This document shows, piece after piece, positions 24,967 through 37,230 of a stretch of DNA of 64,000 bases. The notes beneath the pieces are model-generated. The model worked only from the letters and a program-made list of their open reading frames with translations. It made no database searches and was not told the origin of the DNA. Source of the stretch: Bradysia coprophila (taxonomy: Eukaryota > Arthropoda > Insecta > Diptera > Sciaridae); assembly GCF_014529535.1 (NCBI RefSeq), contig NW_023503584.1:186001-250000 (forward strand), given 5' to 3'. Each line of letters starts with the position of its first letter. Position 1 is the first letter of the stretch. Both the position numbers and the translations under genes were made by a program.

Positions 24967-25289
24967 ACAAGGCATCAGAACAGTCGGAGCGTTTGCTGCG
25001 ACTTAGCCCCGTACGATCCGTAATCCTATTTCGTCCGTAACCATAATACGTCCGTAGCCGTAATACGCCCGGAACCCTAATACGTCTACAACCCTCTAAT
25101 GCGTCTGTTACCAAAATGCAAGTCAAGTTGGGAATGGTCAAATTTACTGAAAGTGTTCATTTTTAAAATTGCGCATAGCGCAATTACGAAAGCCCGTACG
25201 AAGTACCTCTCAAATAAAACCAACAATTTACGACATTATTTTATAAACCCAAATTTTTTTGCCAACTTTCCATTGGGTATTCAATTACC

Positions 25290-26240
25290 TCTCAAATAAA
25301 ACAAAAACTAGCAAAATCGGTTGAGATTTACTCGATTTATGTGCAAAAAGCACTTAGGGCCGAGTAGCGGCCTTAGTCCAAGGGCGCAAATTTGAAACTT
25401 TTTTTGCCATCATTCTATTCGGCATTCAATTATCTCTCAAATGAAACAAAAACTAGCAAAATCGGATGAGATTTACTCGATTTATGTGCAAAAAACACTT
25501 AGGGCCGAGTAGCGGCCTTAGTCCAAGGGCCCAAATTTGAAAAATTTTTCGCCACGTTCTTTTCGGTATTCAATTACCTTCCATAAAAAACTAAATCTAG
25601 CAAAATCGGATGAGATTTACTCGATTTATGTGCAAAAAACACTTAGGGCCGAGTAGCGGCCTTAGTCCAAGGGCCCAAATTTTAAACTTTTTTCGCCACG
25701 TTCTTTTCGGTATTCAATTACCTTCCATAAAAAACTAAATCTAGCAAAATCGGATGAGATTTACTCGATTTATGTGCAAAAAACACTTAGGGCCGAGTAG
25801 CGGCCTTAGTCCAAGGGCCCAAATTTGAAACTTTTTTTGCCATCATTCTATTCGGCATTCAACTATCTCTCAAATGAAACAAAATCTAGCAAAATCGGAT
25901 GAGATTTACTCGATTTATGTGCAAAAAACACTTAGGGCCGAGTAGCGGCCTTAGTCCAAGGGCCCAAATTTGAAACATTTTTTGCCATCATTCTATTCGG
26001 TATTCAATTATCTCTCAAATAAAACAAAATCTAGCAAAATCGGATGAGATTTACTCGATTTATGTGCAAAAAACACTTAGGGCCGAGTAGCGGCCTTAGT
26101 CCAAGGGCCCAAATTTGAAACTTTTTTCGCCACGTTCTTTTCGGTATTCAATTACCTTCCATAAAAAACTAAATCTGGCAAAATCGGATGAGATTTACTC
26201 GATTTATGTGGAAAAAACACTTAGGGCCGAGTAACGACCT
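25290..26240 (+). repeat. 145-bp satellite, about seven units
   Basis: The word TTTACTCGATTTATGTG recurs at about 25331, 25476, 25620, 25764, 25909, 26054 and 26199, giving a period of 144-145 bp. Each unit includes CTTAGGGCCGAGTAGCGGCC and TTAGTCCAAGGGC. Two unit subtypes interleave (CATCATTCTATTCGG versus CACGTTCTTTTCGG). It is an internal amplification of family A. Confidence 0.9.
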
Positions 26241-26522
26241 TTGAGCCCTCCCAACAAGCTCGCGTTGCATCCTACACAAAAACAATGTTCAGCAACTTTG
26301 TTCTACTCGTCAATACCTTTCATTTGATATATCACAAGCAGCTATTACGTGCGTATTTCGGTAGATATCGTCGAAAGACTGAAAAACACCTATAGGGCCC
26401 TAGCTCTGGAAGGGCCGACCCTACCATGCCCATTTTCGAACTTGACCTTACTTTTGTCGATACCAATCGGGGAAAAAAAGAATTTTGAAAAAAGGTTGTG
26501 ATTTGCTCAAGCTAGAGGGGTC

Positions 26523-26592
26523 ACGGACGGACGGACGGACGCACGGACGGACGGACGGACGGACGGACGGACGGACGGACGGACGGACGGAC
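26523..26592. repeat. ACGG microsatellite
   Basis: It is about 17 units of GGAC/ACGG with one GCAC variant, inside family A copy 2. The equivalent site in the inverted copy 3 (27079-27112) carries GTCC units. Confidence 0.95.
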
Positions 26593-26945
26593 ATTTTTTT
26601 TTATTGCGGATTCGTCATCTATGAACATAACCAAAAGCTTTGCCCTTACTGTCTGCTTCCAATTCGACGTGTTACAAACGGCATATTAATCTTATAAGCC
26701 CCCAGTACTTCGTACGGGGCTAAAAATATCTGAGACTGGTTTTGGGGCCTAGGCACCAAGGCCTAACTAGGCATATATAAAAAAGTCCCGGAAAAAATAG
26801 CGCCGATTTCGGTCAGTCGAAATTCAAAAGAATTCCTCACAATGAGGTTTCCGCAACCATAATGACATAATTTCTTGTACAAAGTTTTACTAAGGCTAAA
26901 AAGCTTCCAGAAAATACATCCCCCTCGGGAATTAGCTGCTCCTTT

Positions 26946-28388
26946 TTAGCCCCGTACGAAGTACTGGGGGCTTATAAGATTAATATGCCGTTGTAACATG
27001 TCGAATTGGAAGCAGACAGTAAGGGCAAAGCATTTGGTTATGTTCGTTCATAGATAGCAAATCCGCAATAAAAAAAATGTCCGTCCGTCCGTCCGTCCGT
27101 CCGTCCGTCCGTGACCCCTCTAGCTTGAGTAAATCACAACCTTTTTTCAAAATTCTTTTTTTTCCCGATTGGTATCGACAAAAGTAAGGTCAAGTTCGAA
27201 AATGGGCATGGTAGGGTCGGCCCTTCCAGAGCTAGGGCCCTATAGGTGTTTTTCAGTCTTTCGACGTTATCTACCGAAATACGCACGCAATACCTGCTTG
27301 TGATATTTCAAATTAAAGGTATTGACGAGTAGAACAAAGTTGCTGAATATTGTTTTTAGGTAAGATGCGACGTGGGCTTGTTGGGATGGCTCAAAGGTCG
27401 TTACTCGGTCCTAAGTGTTTTTAGCACATAAATCGAGTAAATTTCATCCGATTTTGCTAGTATTTCTTTCATTTGAGAGATAATTGAATGCCGAATTGAA
27501 TGGTGGAAAAAAAAAGTTTCAAATTTGGGCCCTTGGACTAAGACCGCAACTCGGCCCTAAGAGTTTTTTGCACATAAATCGAGTAAATCTCATCCGATTT
27601 TGCTAGTATTTCTTTCATTTGAGAGATAATTGAATACCGAAAAGAACGTGTCGAAAAAAGTTTCAAATTTGGGCCCTTGGACTAAGGCCGCTACTTAGCC
27701 CTAAGTGTTTTTTGCACATAAATCGAGTAAATCTCATCCGATTTTGCTAGTTTTCGTTTCATTTGATAGATAATTGAATGCCGAATAGAATGATGGCAAA
27801 AAAAGTTTTAAATTTGGGCCCTTGGATTAAGGCCGCTACTCGGCCCTAAGTGTTTTTTTGCACATAAATCGAGTAAATCTCATCCGATTTTGCTAGATTT
27901 AGTTTTTTATGGAAGGTAATTGAATACAAAGAGAACGTGGTGAAAAAAGTTTCAAATTTGTGCCCTTCGACTAAGGCCGCTTTTTGGCCCTATGTGGTTT
28001 TTGCTCATAAATCGAGAATGTTTCATCAAACTTTGCTACTTTTTGTTTCGTTTGACAGATAATTCAATACCGAAAGAAAATTAGTAAAAAAAAGTTGTAA
28101 ATTCGGACTCCTAAAATTACATCCTAAACTTTTGTTTTATACGTGAGAAGTACTTCGTACGGGCTTTTGTAATTGCGCTAAGCGCAATTTTAAAGATGAA
28201 CACTTACAGTTAATTTGCAAAAATATGCAATAATGTCAAGTACGCAATAAGATTACGGAAGCATTTTGATAACGGACGAATAAGGGTTACGGGCTTATTA
28301 GGGCTACGGACGTATAATGGTTTCGGGCAAATTAGGTTTACGGGTTGTACGGGGCTCAGTCGCAGCAAACGCTCCGACTGTTCTGATG
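26946..28388 (-). repeat. Repeat family A, copy 3 (inverted)
   Basis: This is the reverse orientation of copy 2, separated from it by the foldback arm and about 105 bp. It begins TAGCCCCGTACGAAGTACTG and ends CGCTCCGACTGTTCTGATGCC. It has about four to five reversed 145-bp units between 27420 and 28080, the last ones more diverged. Confidence 0.8.
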
Positions 28389-30419
28389 CCTTGTTTCAAA
28401 AAAGTTTAAGGTATCACTCGGACGATAGGTCATACTTTGACTCTAGTTTTGATGTCAGAACGATCATATCGATACGACAAAGATTATAAGTGGACGGACT
28501 TAAAACCTGACGAAACGATGATATCGGGAACCATAACATTGCTCCCAGCATTAAGTTAAAAATGTTTGGAGGCTAATGGTATCAGGATGGGTGGGATGGG
28601 CTTTGCATTTGTTTCGCTAAGTCAGTATTCTTCATTGGTGTGAGTTAAAACTCGTGTACATCGATGAAAATTTTGCGACTTTTTGACTTCCCACATACGA
28701 GTGTTAATGCTAAGAACAGTGCTATGCGGAGACATTACATTACAATGGAATGGATACGTGGTACGAGAAAGCAGCGGTTATATTAATATCTTGACATTTT
28801 TGATTTACCGTTGTATTGTATTTCTCTGAAGGAGATAAAATAAAACTCTCGAGCAGATAAAACCCTTGAGGAGATAAAACTCTCAAGAAGTTGCAGCTCC
28901 CTAGTGAGTAATATTTGGTCATAAAAATACGACATGTTCATGCCCCAGAAGATTCAAGTGATTGTAAGAATCCATTCTCATTGAGTAGCTGTATTGCGAT
29001 TTAATGAGATGTGTTTTTAGTAAAATTAGATGAATTTCCCGAGAAAAAACCATCTTGAAAACTTGAGAGGTTTTGACTTCTGTTTCGCATTAAATTCGAC
29101 ACGAGTAACAACCTTTGTAGTTCTCGTAAAACATGATGATGATAAGTAACAGCTAGACATTGCAACAACGTCCTTTCGTAGATTAAAAAAAATTATTTTA
29201 TTGAGTGTAATAGGTGCACATAATTAAAGTTTTATCTTTCTTTACTTATCTCTTAACTAATTATTTATATCAGCTCACTACAATAGTTTTAAATATTTAT
29301 TTTCGCAACAAAAAAAAATGTTGGCGTGTGCACGACCATTAGAGGTATTAATTGACAAAGATTAGATAACACAGTTAGGACTTTGCTAATTTCAATCCAT
29401 TTTCCACTCATAAAACTAGATGATTGTGGGTTTATTGTGGGTCTACGAAAAGAAAGTCATCTTTTACGTGTTAATTAATCATTAATATTTGTTTTGTATT
29501 AATGGTAATGATTCAATGTCACGGCGGGTAATTACATCAGCAGCAATTCAACGAATTCTACATTCGGCAATTCATTCAACAGTACTAATGTAGTAATGCG
29601 ACACTCTGTTAAATATGCAAGTTTTATAACCGCAAAATTACATAATATGTCCACCAAAATCATTACGATATCCAGCCATATGCTACGTTGGTCCTTGTTT
29701 TCTTCCCACGTTCTCTGTTGCTATGCATATACTTTAACTCTACTCTATTCATTGGTTTCGTACACATGCTTGAGCAGATTTGATTGTAACTAGCCGATAG
29801 AGTTTTCATTGTTGAATAGTTCACAATATTTCATTCATTGTCCTCAGGAGTTTTTTTTTCTCTCTTAGTCATCCCTGAAAATTCACCTGAAAATACTAAG
29901 CAATATTCATTCGACTCTCTGTTTCCCTACTCGTTTCATATGTTAGTATGATCCCCTTTGTACTCGGATTTACTCGCGTACGGGTAGAGTGGCACAACTG
30001 GTGTAATGTGTACAGAGTGTATGTGTGCAACATGTTGGAATTTACGAAAAACAACCAAAGCCATGAATTTCTTGCTACCTATTTTGAGGTGAATGTGCTG
30101 GACTTTAAACTTTATTAACGAATAACACATACCAGTCGATGGAGTCACTCCATTAGAGTGGTATGCTTGATTTAAATCAATGAGAAGTCTATGAATGATG
30201 ATATTCCTTATGAATAATTGCTGCTGATGTTTGATCTGCTTCTTGCTAAACTATATTGATATGCCAGATGTATGTGAATAAAATGGTTCTCTCTCCCGTA
30301 TTTATTCAATAAACATCGACGAGATTTCTCTTTTAACGAAGCATCCGTCTTAAACAGATTACAACTGGTAAATCCTCAAAACACCAAGCCGACCAATCAA
30401 TTTCTATTCCAATGTAAAC
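28389..30419. other. Intergenic, upstream of the APD-like gene
   Basis: I see no coding gene or clear repeat in this 2 kb AT-rich stretch. The 3' part must include the promoter and leader of the gene starting at 30420, but no core-promoter motif is clear. Confidence 0.4.
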
Positions 30420-33400
30420 ATGGATACTCATATGTCATTGGAGGAGCCGCTGAAGGGCCCCGTATACAGATTTCAACGAGACTGGGAAAAGCCGAAAACC
30501 TTTCGTGGACCGAAAAGAGCAATTCGACTGTTTTTGCTCGGTGTCACGATACCGCTTCTATTTATTGCAATTCCCCTATATCTCAAGTACGTATTGTGTG
30601 TATAACTAAATCAGATAAACCAAAGTGTTTTTGAAGTTTATCAACAAAAAATTGTTGTAATTGAGTCCCAATTAATGCATTCGATTTCTTAACACATTCG
30701 ATAAACGCAGACATCGAGTATACGATTACCAGGTATATCCAGTTGGTATGTCTGATATGCGGCTAATCGATAGTCGGGTGTCAACGACATGGTGTCAGGT
30801 ATGTTAACAATGCAACTTTTCCTGATGCGATAATGGTTTCCGCTTTAACGATGCCCAACATAATTTCAGCGGCAAATAGTAAGAGCTAATACTACGTTCA
30901 ACGCATTCTTAATGGCAGACTCTCCGCACGTCACCAAAACTCGTACGCCGGTATCGATGACCCGCCACTTGCTTCTCAGTGACGATATGAAGGAATATTG
31001 GGGATTTTATCTTCTGAAAGGGTCAACTGTAACAGTTTCTACATGCGCTCGGTAAGTAAAACCGATAAACCTGATTTTTGATCTTTTCATTTGAGGACGT
31101 AGTTTCCTAGTGAAGATTGGCTGATAAAACTGTGTCTATCCAAGCACAACCAAGGCTGTAAGCTTTGGGAAGGTCACGCGGATATACAGACTCGTTTGAC
31201 GCACCACACTTGACGATAATTAGTGGGTTCATCATACAAGTAATTCATCTCCAGTGAAATATCTCGTCGTGATGATGTGGTGAAAATAATGTAAAATCAC
31301 CGGGAACAGAGTGTTCCCGCGTATCTGATAAAATTGATATTTGCTTTACCTCCCCAAAGTTAACAGTCTTGATCAGAGTAACATAAAAATGGAAGGCAGA
31401 GTCACAACAGTGTACCATGCTCATGTAGTTTTTACACTGTTTCGAATTCATGCGTTTAGAGTAACAACTACTCTTTTTCACATAGTCAATATTCTATTCT
31501 ATTACTATGCTGGGTGCTTTCTCTCCATATATCTTATGAATTTCTGAAATAAAGTGGTTCACACCCATCACTCAATCACCATGAAACAAATTCGTGCCAG
31601 TTACAAAACGACTTCCGCAACAGGGAACTAATATTGCCAATTATAGTTCCTTTGCTCCGAATCGTTTTTTATTATTATTTACGTCATCACTACTTGTCTG
31701 GAGTGTTCTGATATTTTTTATCACAAATTAATAAAATGGAAAAGTGTTAATCGAGTATTGAAAGCTAAATGAATTTACGGTTCGTACAATGTTGTCAAAT
31801 TATGACAAATTGGCCACCTTATCTGTGTGCCTTTTTCTACATTTTTATAATTGTGAGTTAATAGATTTAATTTTCGATCGTGGTAAAATGAGATAAACGA
31901 GAGCATAAATAATCAACGAGATACGATTGTCTCAGGAAAATCTCCTTTCATTTGGATATTGCGAATATCGGCCGGTGGTTGAAAGCGAAGAAAGTTTTCA
32001 ACTAGAGCGAATAGAAGGCAATCTAAAACGTAATCGAGATTTGCATTTTTGCTTTAGTTGTCCTCTCATTTAACTTTTCACACATTATCGGATCTATTAC
32101 TTCTTTTGAACAAGTTTCAATAGATTTAGGTGGAATCTTTTACTTCATTTCATTTAACATTTCCTATATAAGAGCTAGAGCACATAGTCAGAGTCGTCTT
32201 TTTTGTTGTTTGTCGTCGATAACAGGTGAATAACAGTCGTTAAAGTAGTTATTCAAGTTATGTTACGATTTAGAAACTTTGAAGAGAAAATAAAAGTCTT
32301 CGTAAAAAACGAAGGACCACAAAGTACGAAATACTGTTCGAGGATATATTGAGTAGTTGTAGGAGTAGTACTAATCAAATTACACTGAGTTTTAGCCTTA
32401 GGGTCTGACAGTAAATGCTAAAAATTTAATTTACATTATTCATTGGTGCAAGTACTTCAATTAGGAATGGACAAACAGCCTTCAGAGAAAAAAACTTGGT
32501 TTCAGGCGATACAAACTATTTGGTAATCCTGAGACGATAATTTAGTAAGGAACTTAGATTCAAAATCAAGAAATTTTCTTTTCGATCTTCTAAGTTTTCT
32601 AAGTGTAAAAGTGTAGTATATCCTTGACTGACTGCTTCTCAGAACTGTTGTAATTGTTTTGGGTTTTGTTTGCCGTGTCTTCGTAATTGTGGTTTGGTTT
32701 TATTGGTTTTATGCGGCATCGGATGAACTCAGAACTAGCATGGTGGTTTCGCTCAGAAAGACTGAATTGTGTTTCAATTCAAGCTCTATCTAGACCTTTA
32801 GTTTCCAAGGATTTTCTGTTGACACTCGTCCTACTACTAGCTGGTTCTCATCCTCATTTTTTGGGTATTGTCATTCATTCATAAAAATTCACATAATTTC
32901 GTTCCACTCTACAGATCACAGATGGTCTCAAGTGCTTTGTACTTATATATGTCTCACGTTGATTACAATTACACTCGCCTCAAAATAGTTAACAAGAAAT
33001 TCAAGTCTTTGGTTGACGTTCTTCAATTTCAATAGTTGTACTTCACACAGAACACGGTCATGGTATAAATTCTAAAACATACTAACATTTGAAACGTGTA
33101 TGACTTAGAAAACAGAGAGTCGGATGAATGTTGCTAAGTATTTTGAGGTGAGCGTGTTTCAGTCGAAATAAGTGATAGACTACAATATGTCTCACCCATA
33201 ATCATTGTCTGAACTTATCACGATAAGATTTCACAACAAATGTTTTCATATTTGAAACACTTAAGAAAAGAGCGTCAAATCTAGCCAAAAAATACATTTT
33301 ACGAAAGTAGATTTTTTTCAAATTTTTGTTTTATAACTTTTAAGATGGCCCGGTGCATCGTTAATTCTTATCAGAGGGCATCGACATCTACACGAATGTG

Positions 33401-35009
33401 CTTATATCGGGGACGATTCATCGGAAGAGCTTGACGAACTGATGGAAATAGCAGCCGAACAGAACGGCATAATAACGTCCAATGAGATGAGTGTATGGAA
33501 ATCAATTTATTCTGAGCGGAAAAGGAAGTTAAAATTTTGATATTTTCCTGTCGTAGGATTCCGACGACAATCCAGCTAATAGAGTGGAACTACTGACAAA
33601 GCATCGCCCAGAAGTGGTTTTCCACGATGCCCGGTTGAGAGACAATGCTCATAGTTACACATTCTCTCCGGATAATGATGATAACTCTGCGAATGTCAAT
33701 GCTAAGGTTAGTAGCACTGTGGGAAAAGGACGGAAGCAACTGATTGCGTAAAATTGCACAACTTCAGAATTTGTTGCTTTTGTCGTTTGATAAGACAATT
33801 TTCATCTGAAATATTCCTAACGTCCATCCGTTTCCGTTTATATGCAGCAAATGAAAGAGCTACTGAGTCAGCTGGCATTAAAGAATGGTCGCATGAAACC
33901 GAATTTGAAATCGAAAGCAAAGCTGAAAGCAATGGCCAACGAAGCTTTGCTGGCTAAACTAGCTCTGGAGGCGGCCAAAGATCATATCCACAAGAAACGT
34001 GATCCAAGTGTGGGCGCCAATGAGGCTGAAAATCTTCAATTCGAAGGCGACATTGTCAACATGACGTCGGCCGAAGAACTGGATAACATTTTGAAGAAAC
34101 TGAAATCTATGGGCGCGAAAGGTGAACGCGTGTTCAATCTTTTGAAAAAACAAGTCACTCTGCATGACGACCTTGATGAACCACAAACTACGACACCACT
34201 AAGTACAATTATTCACGAAGACCCATCCACACCTCCTTCACCACCACCTGACGTTGTACTTAATGAGACCTTAAGTGTTGAGGAAAATTTACTTCGTCAG
34301 AAGAGAGAGTTCGTGTTGAGGACGGCTATGAAGCATAAAGAACTAAATGAAGAGGAAGAAGAAAACGAAAACCTGGCAATTGAAGAGGTAATTCCCGATT
34401 ATATGTGATTAGTAGCACGAAATTCCAATTTGTTTTTCTTCAATTTGATAGGGATACCAGCCCGATGGAATAGCTGACCACCATCACGTTTTAAACGAAA
34501 CAACAATGAACGACCGATCCAATTCCGAATTTTGGTCATCATTTTCGTCGAGCGAAGAGGCGCTACTTAATTGTGCCGGTCTCATATTAAGTTTACCACT
34601 CAGTCCACACAAAATGTGCACAAACAACTCCAAGGACAAACAATTCACCGAAGCAAGTGCTGCAAACACGGTCACATATACGGTGCCACAGAACGGTTAC
34701 TACTTTTTCGTGTTTAACAGTGAAAACGAGGTGCAAGAGAATTACATTCGTGTCCATTTCAACTTGCAAAAGACCATGTACGATGTATCGGATGCCGTGT
34801 ATAAATGTAACAATTCGACGGACCAGTGTTCGTTGCCGTTGAATTTCTTTTCGAAACAAAAGGTCGTCTTTGAATTGCCACTGAAAAATAACGAGAGTTT
34901 GTGGAACGAAGAGTTTCTGGTGACATCGGAGTGTGAACCGCGCACGATTATGTATCTGTTGTGCGTTCTGTCCGTTCCGTTGTTGGTGCTGCTGTTCGCT
35001 TTTCATTAG
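30420..35009 (+). CDS. APD1-4 / CG2747-like double-anchored membrane protein
   Basis: There are seven exons: 30420-30586, 30711-30798, 30870-31051, 33345-33492, 33557-33706, 33848-34387 and 34452-35009. All join in phase and give 610 residues. TM1 is at residues 35-54 (IRLFLLGVTIPLLFIAIPLY). Then comes a conserved lumenal-type segment with GMSDMRLIDSRVSTTWC and NTTFNAFL, ending near KEYWGFYLLKGSTVTVSTCAR. After a 2.3 kb intron the protein continues RWPGASLILIRGHRHLHEC and a long acidic, charged middle part (residues 196-425) with helical KSKAKLKAMANEALLAKLAL. The C-terminal part has TYTVPQNGYYFFVFNSENE, several N-glycosylation sites, paired cysteines and a final TM. The domain order recalls the APD1-4 N and M domains (formerly DUF4792/4793), known from plant membrane E3 ligases and insect CG2747-like proteins. 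I see no RING finger. Function is unknown. Confidence 0.85.
31052..33344 (+). other. Large intron 3 of the APD-like gene
   Basis: This 2.3 kb intron runs from CG|GTAAGT to TTTTAAG|A and contains the dispersed module copy at 32087-32232. The open frames inside it are short and without similarity. The acceptor is purine-rich just upstream (ACTTTTAAG) but is needed for phase and gives the continuous RWPGASLILIRG reading. Confidence 0.6.
32087..32232 (+). repeat. Dispersed module, copy in APD-like intron
   Basis: It matches 1352-1505 in order: ATCGGATCTATTACTTC, GAATCTTTTACTTCATT, then CTATATAAGAGC, GAGCACATAG and GATAACAG. The TATA-like word followed by a GAGCACA word at the same spacing in both copies makes it promoter-like. 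Confidence 0.5.
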
Positions 35010-36474
35010 GGCTTCGTTGAACGCGGAGAGGGAAGAGAGAAGTAAGTTTTAACCAAAATTGTAATCGATTGCTCAATTCATTTAGCCTTTTGATAAAATC
35101 TTTCGTAACTCGTCAACGGAACGTCACAAAAAGTTTAAATTATGAAGTGTGAAGTCGTGTGACGCAGAGCATATGATATTTGCACACGACAGGTAACTAG
35201 TAAGCTTAATAAGCTCTATAATCAAGGCTATAGTGCGTATCCTAAAGTCTCCTATATCAAACTGAACAATTACACATCTACAGTGCCTCAAATAGCATTT
35301 ATCACTCGATGGCATAAATATCTATTTTACGATAGACAGTCCTTCTCAATACTTGAACGTCGAAAGGGTGTACTTAAATTTGTGTACTTTTAACTGGAGT
35401 GTTTTTATGTTATCTACTTCCCTTCCCCCATAGGCTCGTCACTTTTACCATTATTGAGCTACCACACCAACTAGTTTATCCGTTATTCAGTCGACATTTT
35501 ATTCGTTCAGATCTTTTTAACCTGAAATTCTATTTTTTGTACAAAAAAAACCGTTATTTCGACACAAAAGAAATGTGATTGTGAAATGAAACTAAAAAGA
35601 ATAAAAAAAAAATTTACTTTTGAGCAGATAAGTCAAATTTTTTTATTTTTATTTTTTTAAATAAATTGTTTGTAAGGTACCTAGCACGTGTAAGGAAAAT
35701 TGTGATATTTTTGTAATAGTAAAAGACTTTTGAATTAACGAATAAATTTTAACTCGAGAATTTAAGTTGTGCGTGTTTTCGGTTGATACAGGTGGATCCA
35801 ATTTTGACTGTGCTTAAAGTTTCGACCTTGTATTGCGATTGGGCAAACGGTAAAAAACGTTTGAGAATTTACCAATTTTACCAAATTTACCAAAAACGTG
35901 ATTTTCTGGGACTGTCATAATATGTAGTCGAAAACGTGGTTCTTTTCACAGGTAAGTACCCTGGCCTGGGTGCCGATTCTCGTATTTTCGTAAGTTTCAG
36001 ACTTCTTAAAGTTACGATCAAAAAGTTAAGAAAAAGTTACTAAAACATTAAAAATTCAAAGACACAGTATTACTTGACGAAATTAATACAAAGGCATTAA
36101 CAAATGACGTTATCTGATACTTTTAGCGCTTAAGGGTTGGAACTAACCTCCTAAAACCTCCTTATTCCTCCTTATTTTATTAAAAAATCCTCATTTTCCT
36201 TATTTTTTCGCAAATTTCATCGACGGAAATCAAAATTAAGAAAAAAAAATTCGCTGCGCGGCAAAAATAACGATTTTAATGACTTTAACACATATTTTTG
36301 TAGTTCCAAGCCGGCTCTCGGCTCGAGAGTCTCAAGTAGAACTATTTTATTTAAAATGTAAATCACCCTTAGCATTGTCTCAGACATGCGTCCTTATTAC
36401 AAACAATTCAAGGTTTAAGCCTTACTTACACTTACTTCTTTCAAATTTATACTTTTATAGTTTCAGAGGGATAC
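35010..36474. other. Intergenic, no recognised gene
   Basis: The first part is 3' untranslated sequence of the APD-like gene; AATAAA words near 35600, 35660 and 35740 could serve as polyadenylation signals. The rest shows no gene. Confidence 0.45.
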
Positions 36475-37230
36475 TTTTGAAAAACGACCTACCGAAATCG
36501 GACGCATTTTGAAGTGGACTTTCTCATATGTGACTAGAGAGGTATTCGACCATAGAAGCCAAAACCGATTTCAAAAAAATTCTTCGACCTTTGCGTGGCT
36601 AGTGGGAGGTGATCAAAAACCGAAAATTAGCACTTTTCCTACAAAACTTTCTCCAGTTACACGAGCCGTACAGGGTCGTGTGGGGTGTCATTAGAAAGGT
36701 AATTTATGTAATTTTGGGCCAAATATAGTCTTATGCGATGAAATATGGGCAGTTAAATATTTCAACTTCTGTTTCATCGCACATGCATCCCAACCACATA
36801 AGACCCTATTTAGCCCAAAAGCACATAAAAATACGTTTCAAATGATACATTACACGACCATGTACGTTTTGTGTACCTCGAGAAATTTCAGTAAGAACAG
36901 TGGAAGTCTTCGGTTGAAAACTTCAACTGCATATATTTTAGTGTGGATGATTTTTAAACCCAATAATTCCCTATTCGGCTCAATAGTACATGTGATTACC
37001 TTTCTAATGACACCACACACGACCCTGTACGGCACGTGTAACTGGAGAAATTGTTGTAAGAAAAGTTCAAGTTTTCGGTTTTTGATCACCTTTCACCAGC
37101 CACACAAACTTCGAAGAATTTTTTGAAAGTGGTTTTGGCTTCTAGGGTTGAGGTCCTTTGTAGGAACATGCTGAAAATTCCACTAGAAAATGCGTCCGAT
37201 TTCGGTAGGCTGTTTTTCAAAAGAATCCCT
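36475..37230. mobile_element. 756-bp foldback element, AGAGGGAT termini
   Basis: The left end AGAGGGATACTTTTGAAAAA and the following CCTACCGAAATCGGACGCAT are mirrored at 37185-37230 (ATGCGTCCGATTTCGGTAGG ... TTTTCAAAAGAATCCCT). The arms continue inward for over 200 bp (GTACAGGGTCGTGTGG against CCACACACGACCCTGTAC). The termini resemble those of the composite at 24136-26839. It is non-coding. Confidence 0.8.

Larger units (their letters stand above)
24973..26726 (+). repeat. Repeat family A, copy 2, with satellite expansion
   Basis: It starts CATCAGAACAGTCGGAGCG then TAGCCCCGTACGA, and ends ACTTCGTACGGGGCTA. The interior holds the 145-bp tandem array and an ACGG microsatellite, followed by TTCGTCATCTATGAACA as in copy 1. 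Confidence 0.8.
24136..26839. mobile_element. 2.7 kb composite foldback, AGAGGGAT termini
   Basis: The outer arms of about 110 bp are inverted copies. The left has AGAGGGATTCTTTTGAAT, GACCGAAATCGGCGCTA and GGCCTTGGTGCCTAGGCC; the same words return reversed at 26725-26839. Inside lie a long palindrome (24250-24966) and a family A copy with a satellite. The terminal sequence resembles the foldback at 36475-37230. No transposase is seen. Confidence 0.75.

Noticed and set aside
24195-25006. Similar 60-66 codon frames on both strands
   Set aside because: They are mirror images produced by the large palindrome at 24250-24966.
30587-30605. Reading the APD-like first exon through to the in-frame stop at about 30605
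   Set aside because: Splicing at AA|GTACGT continues into KHRVYDYQVYPVGMSDMRL, a family motif, so the short frame is only the unspliced read-through.
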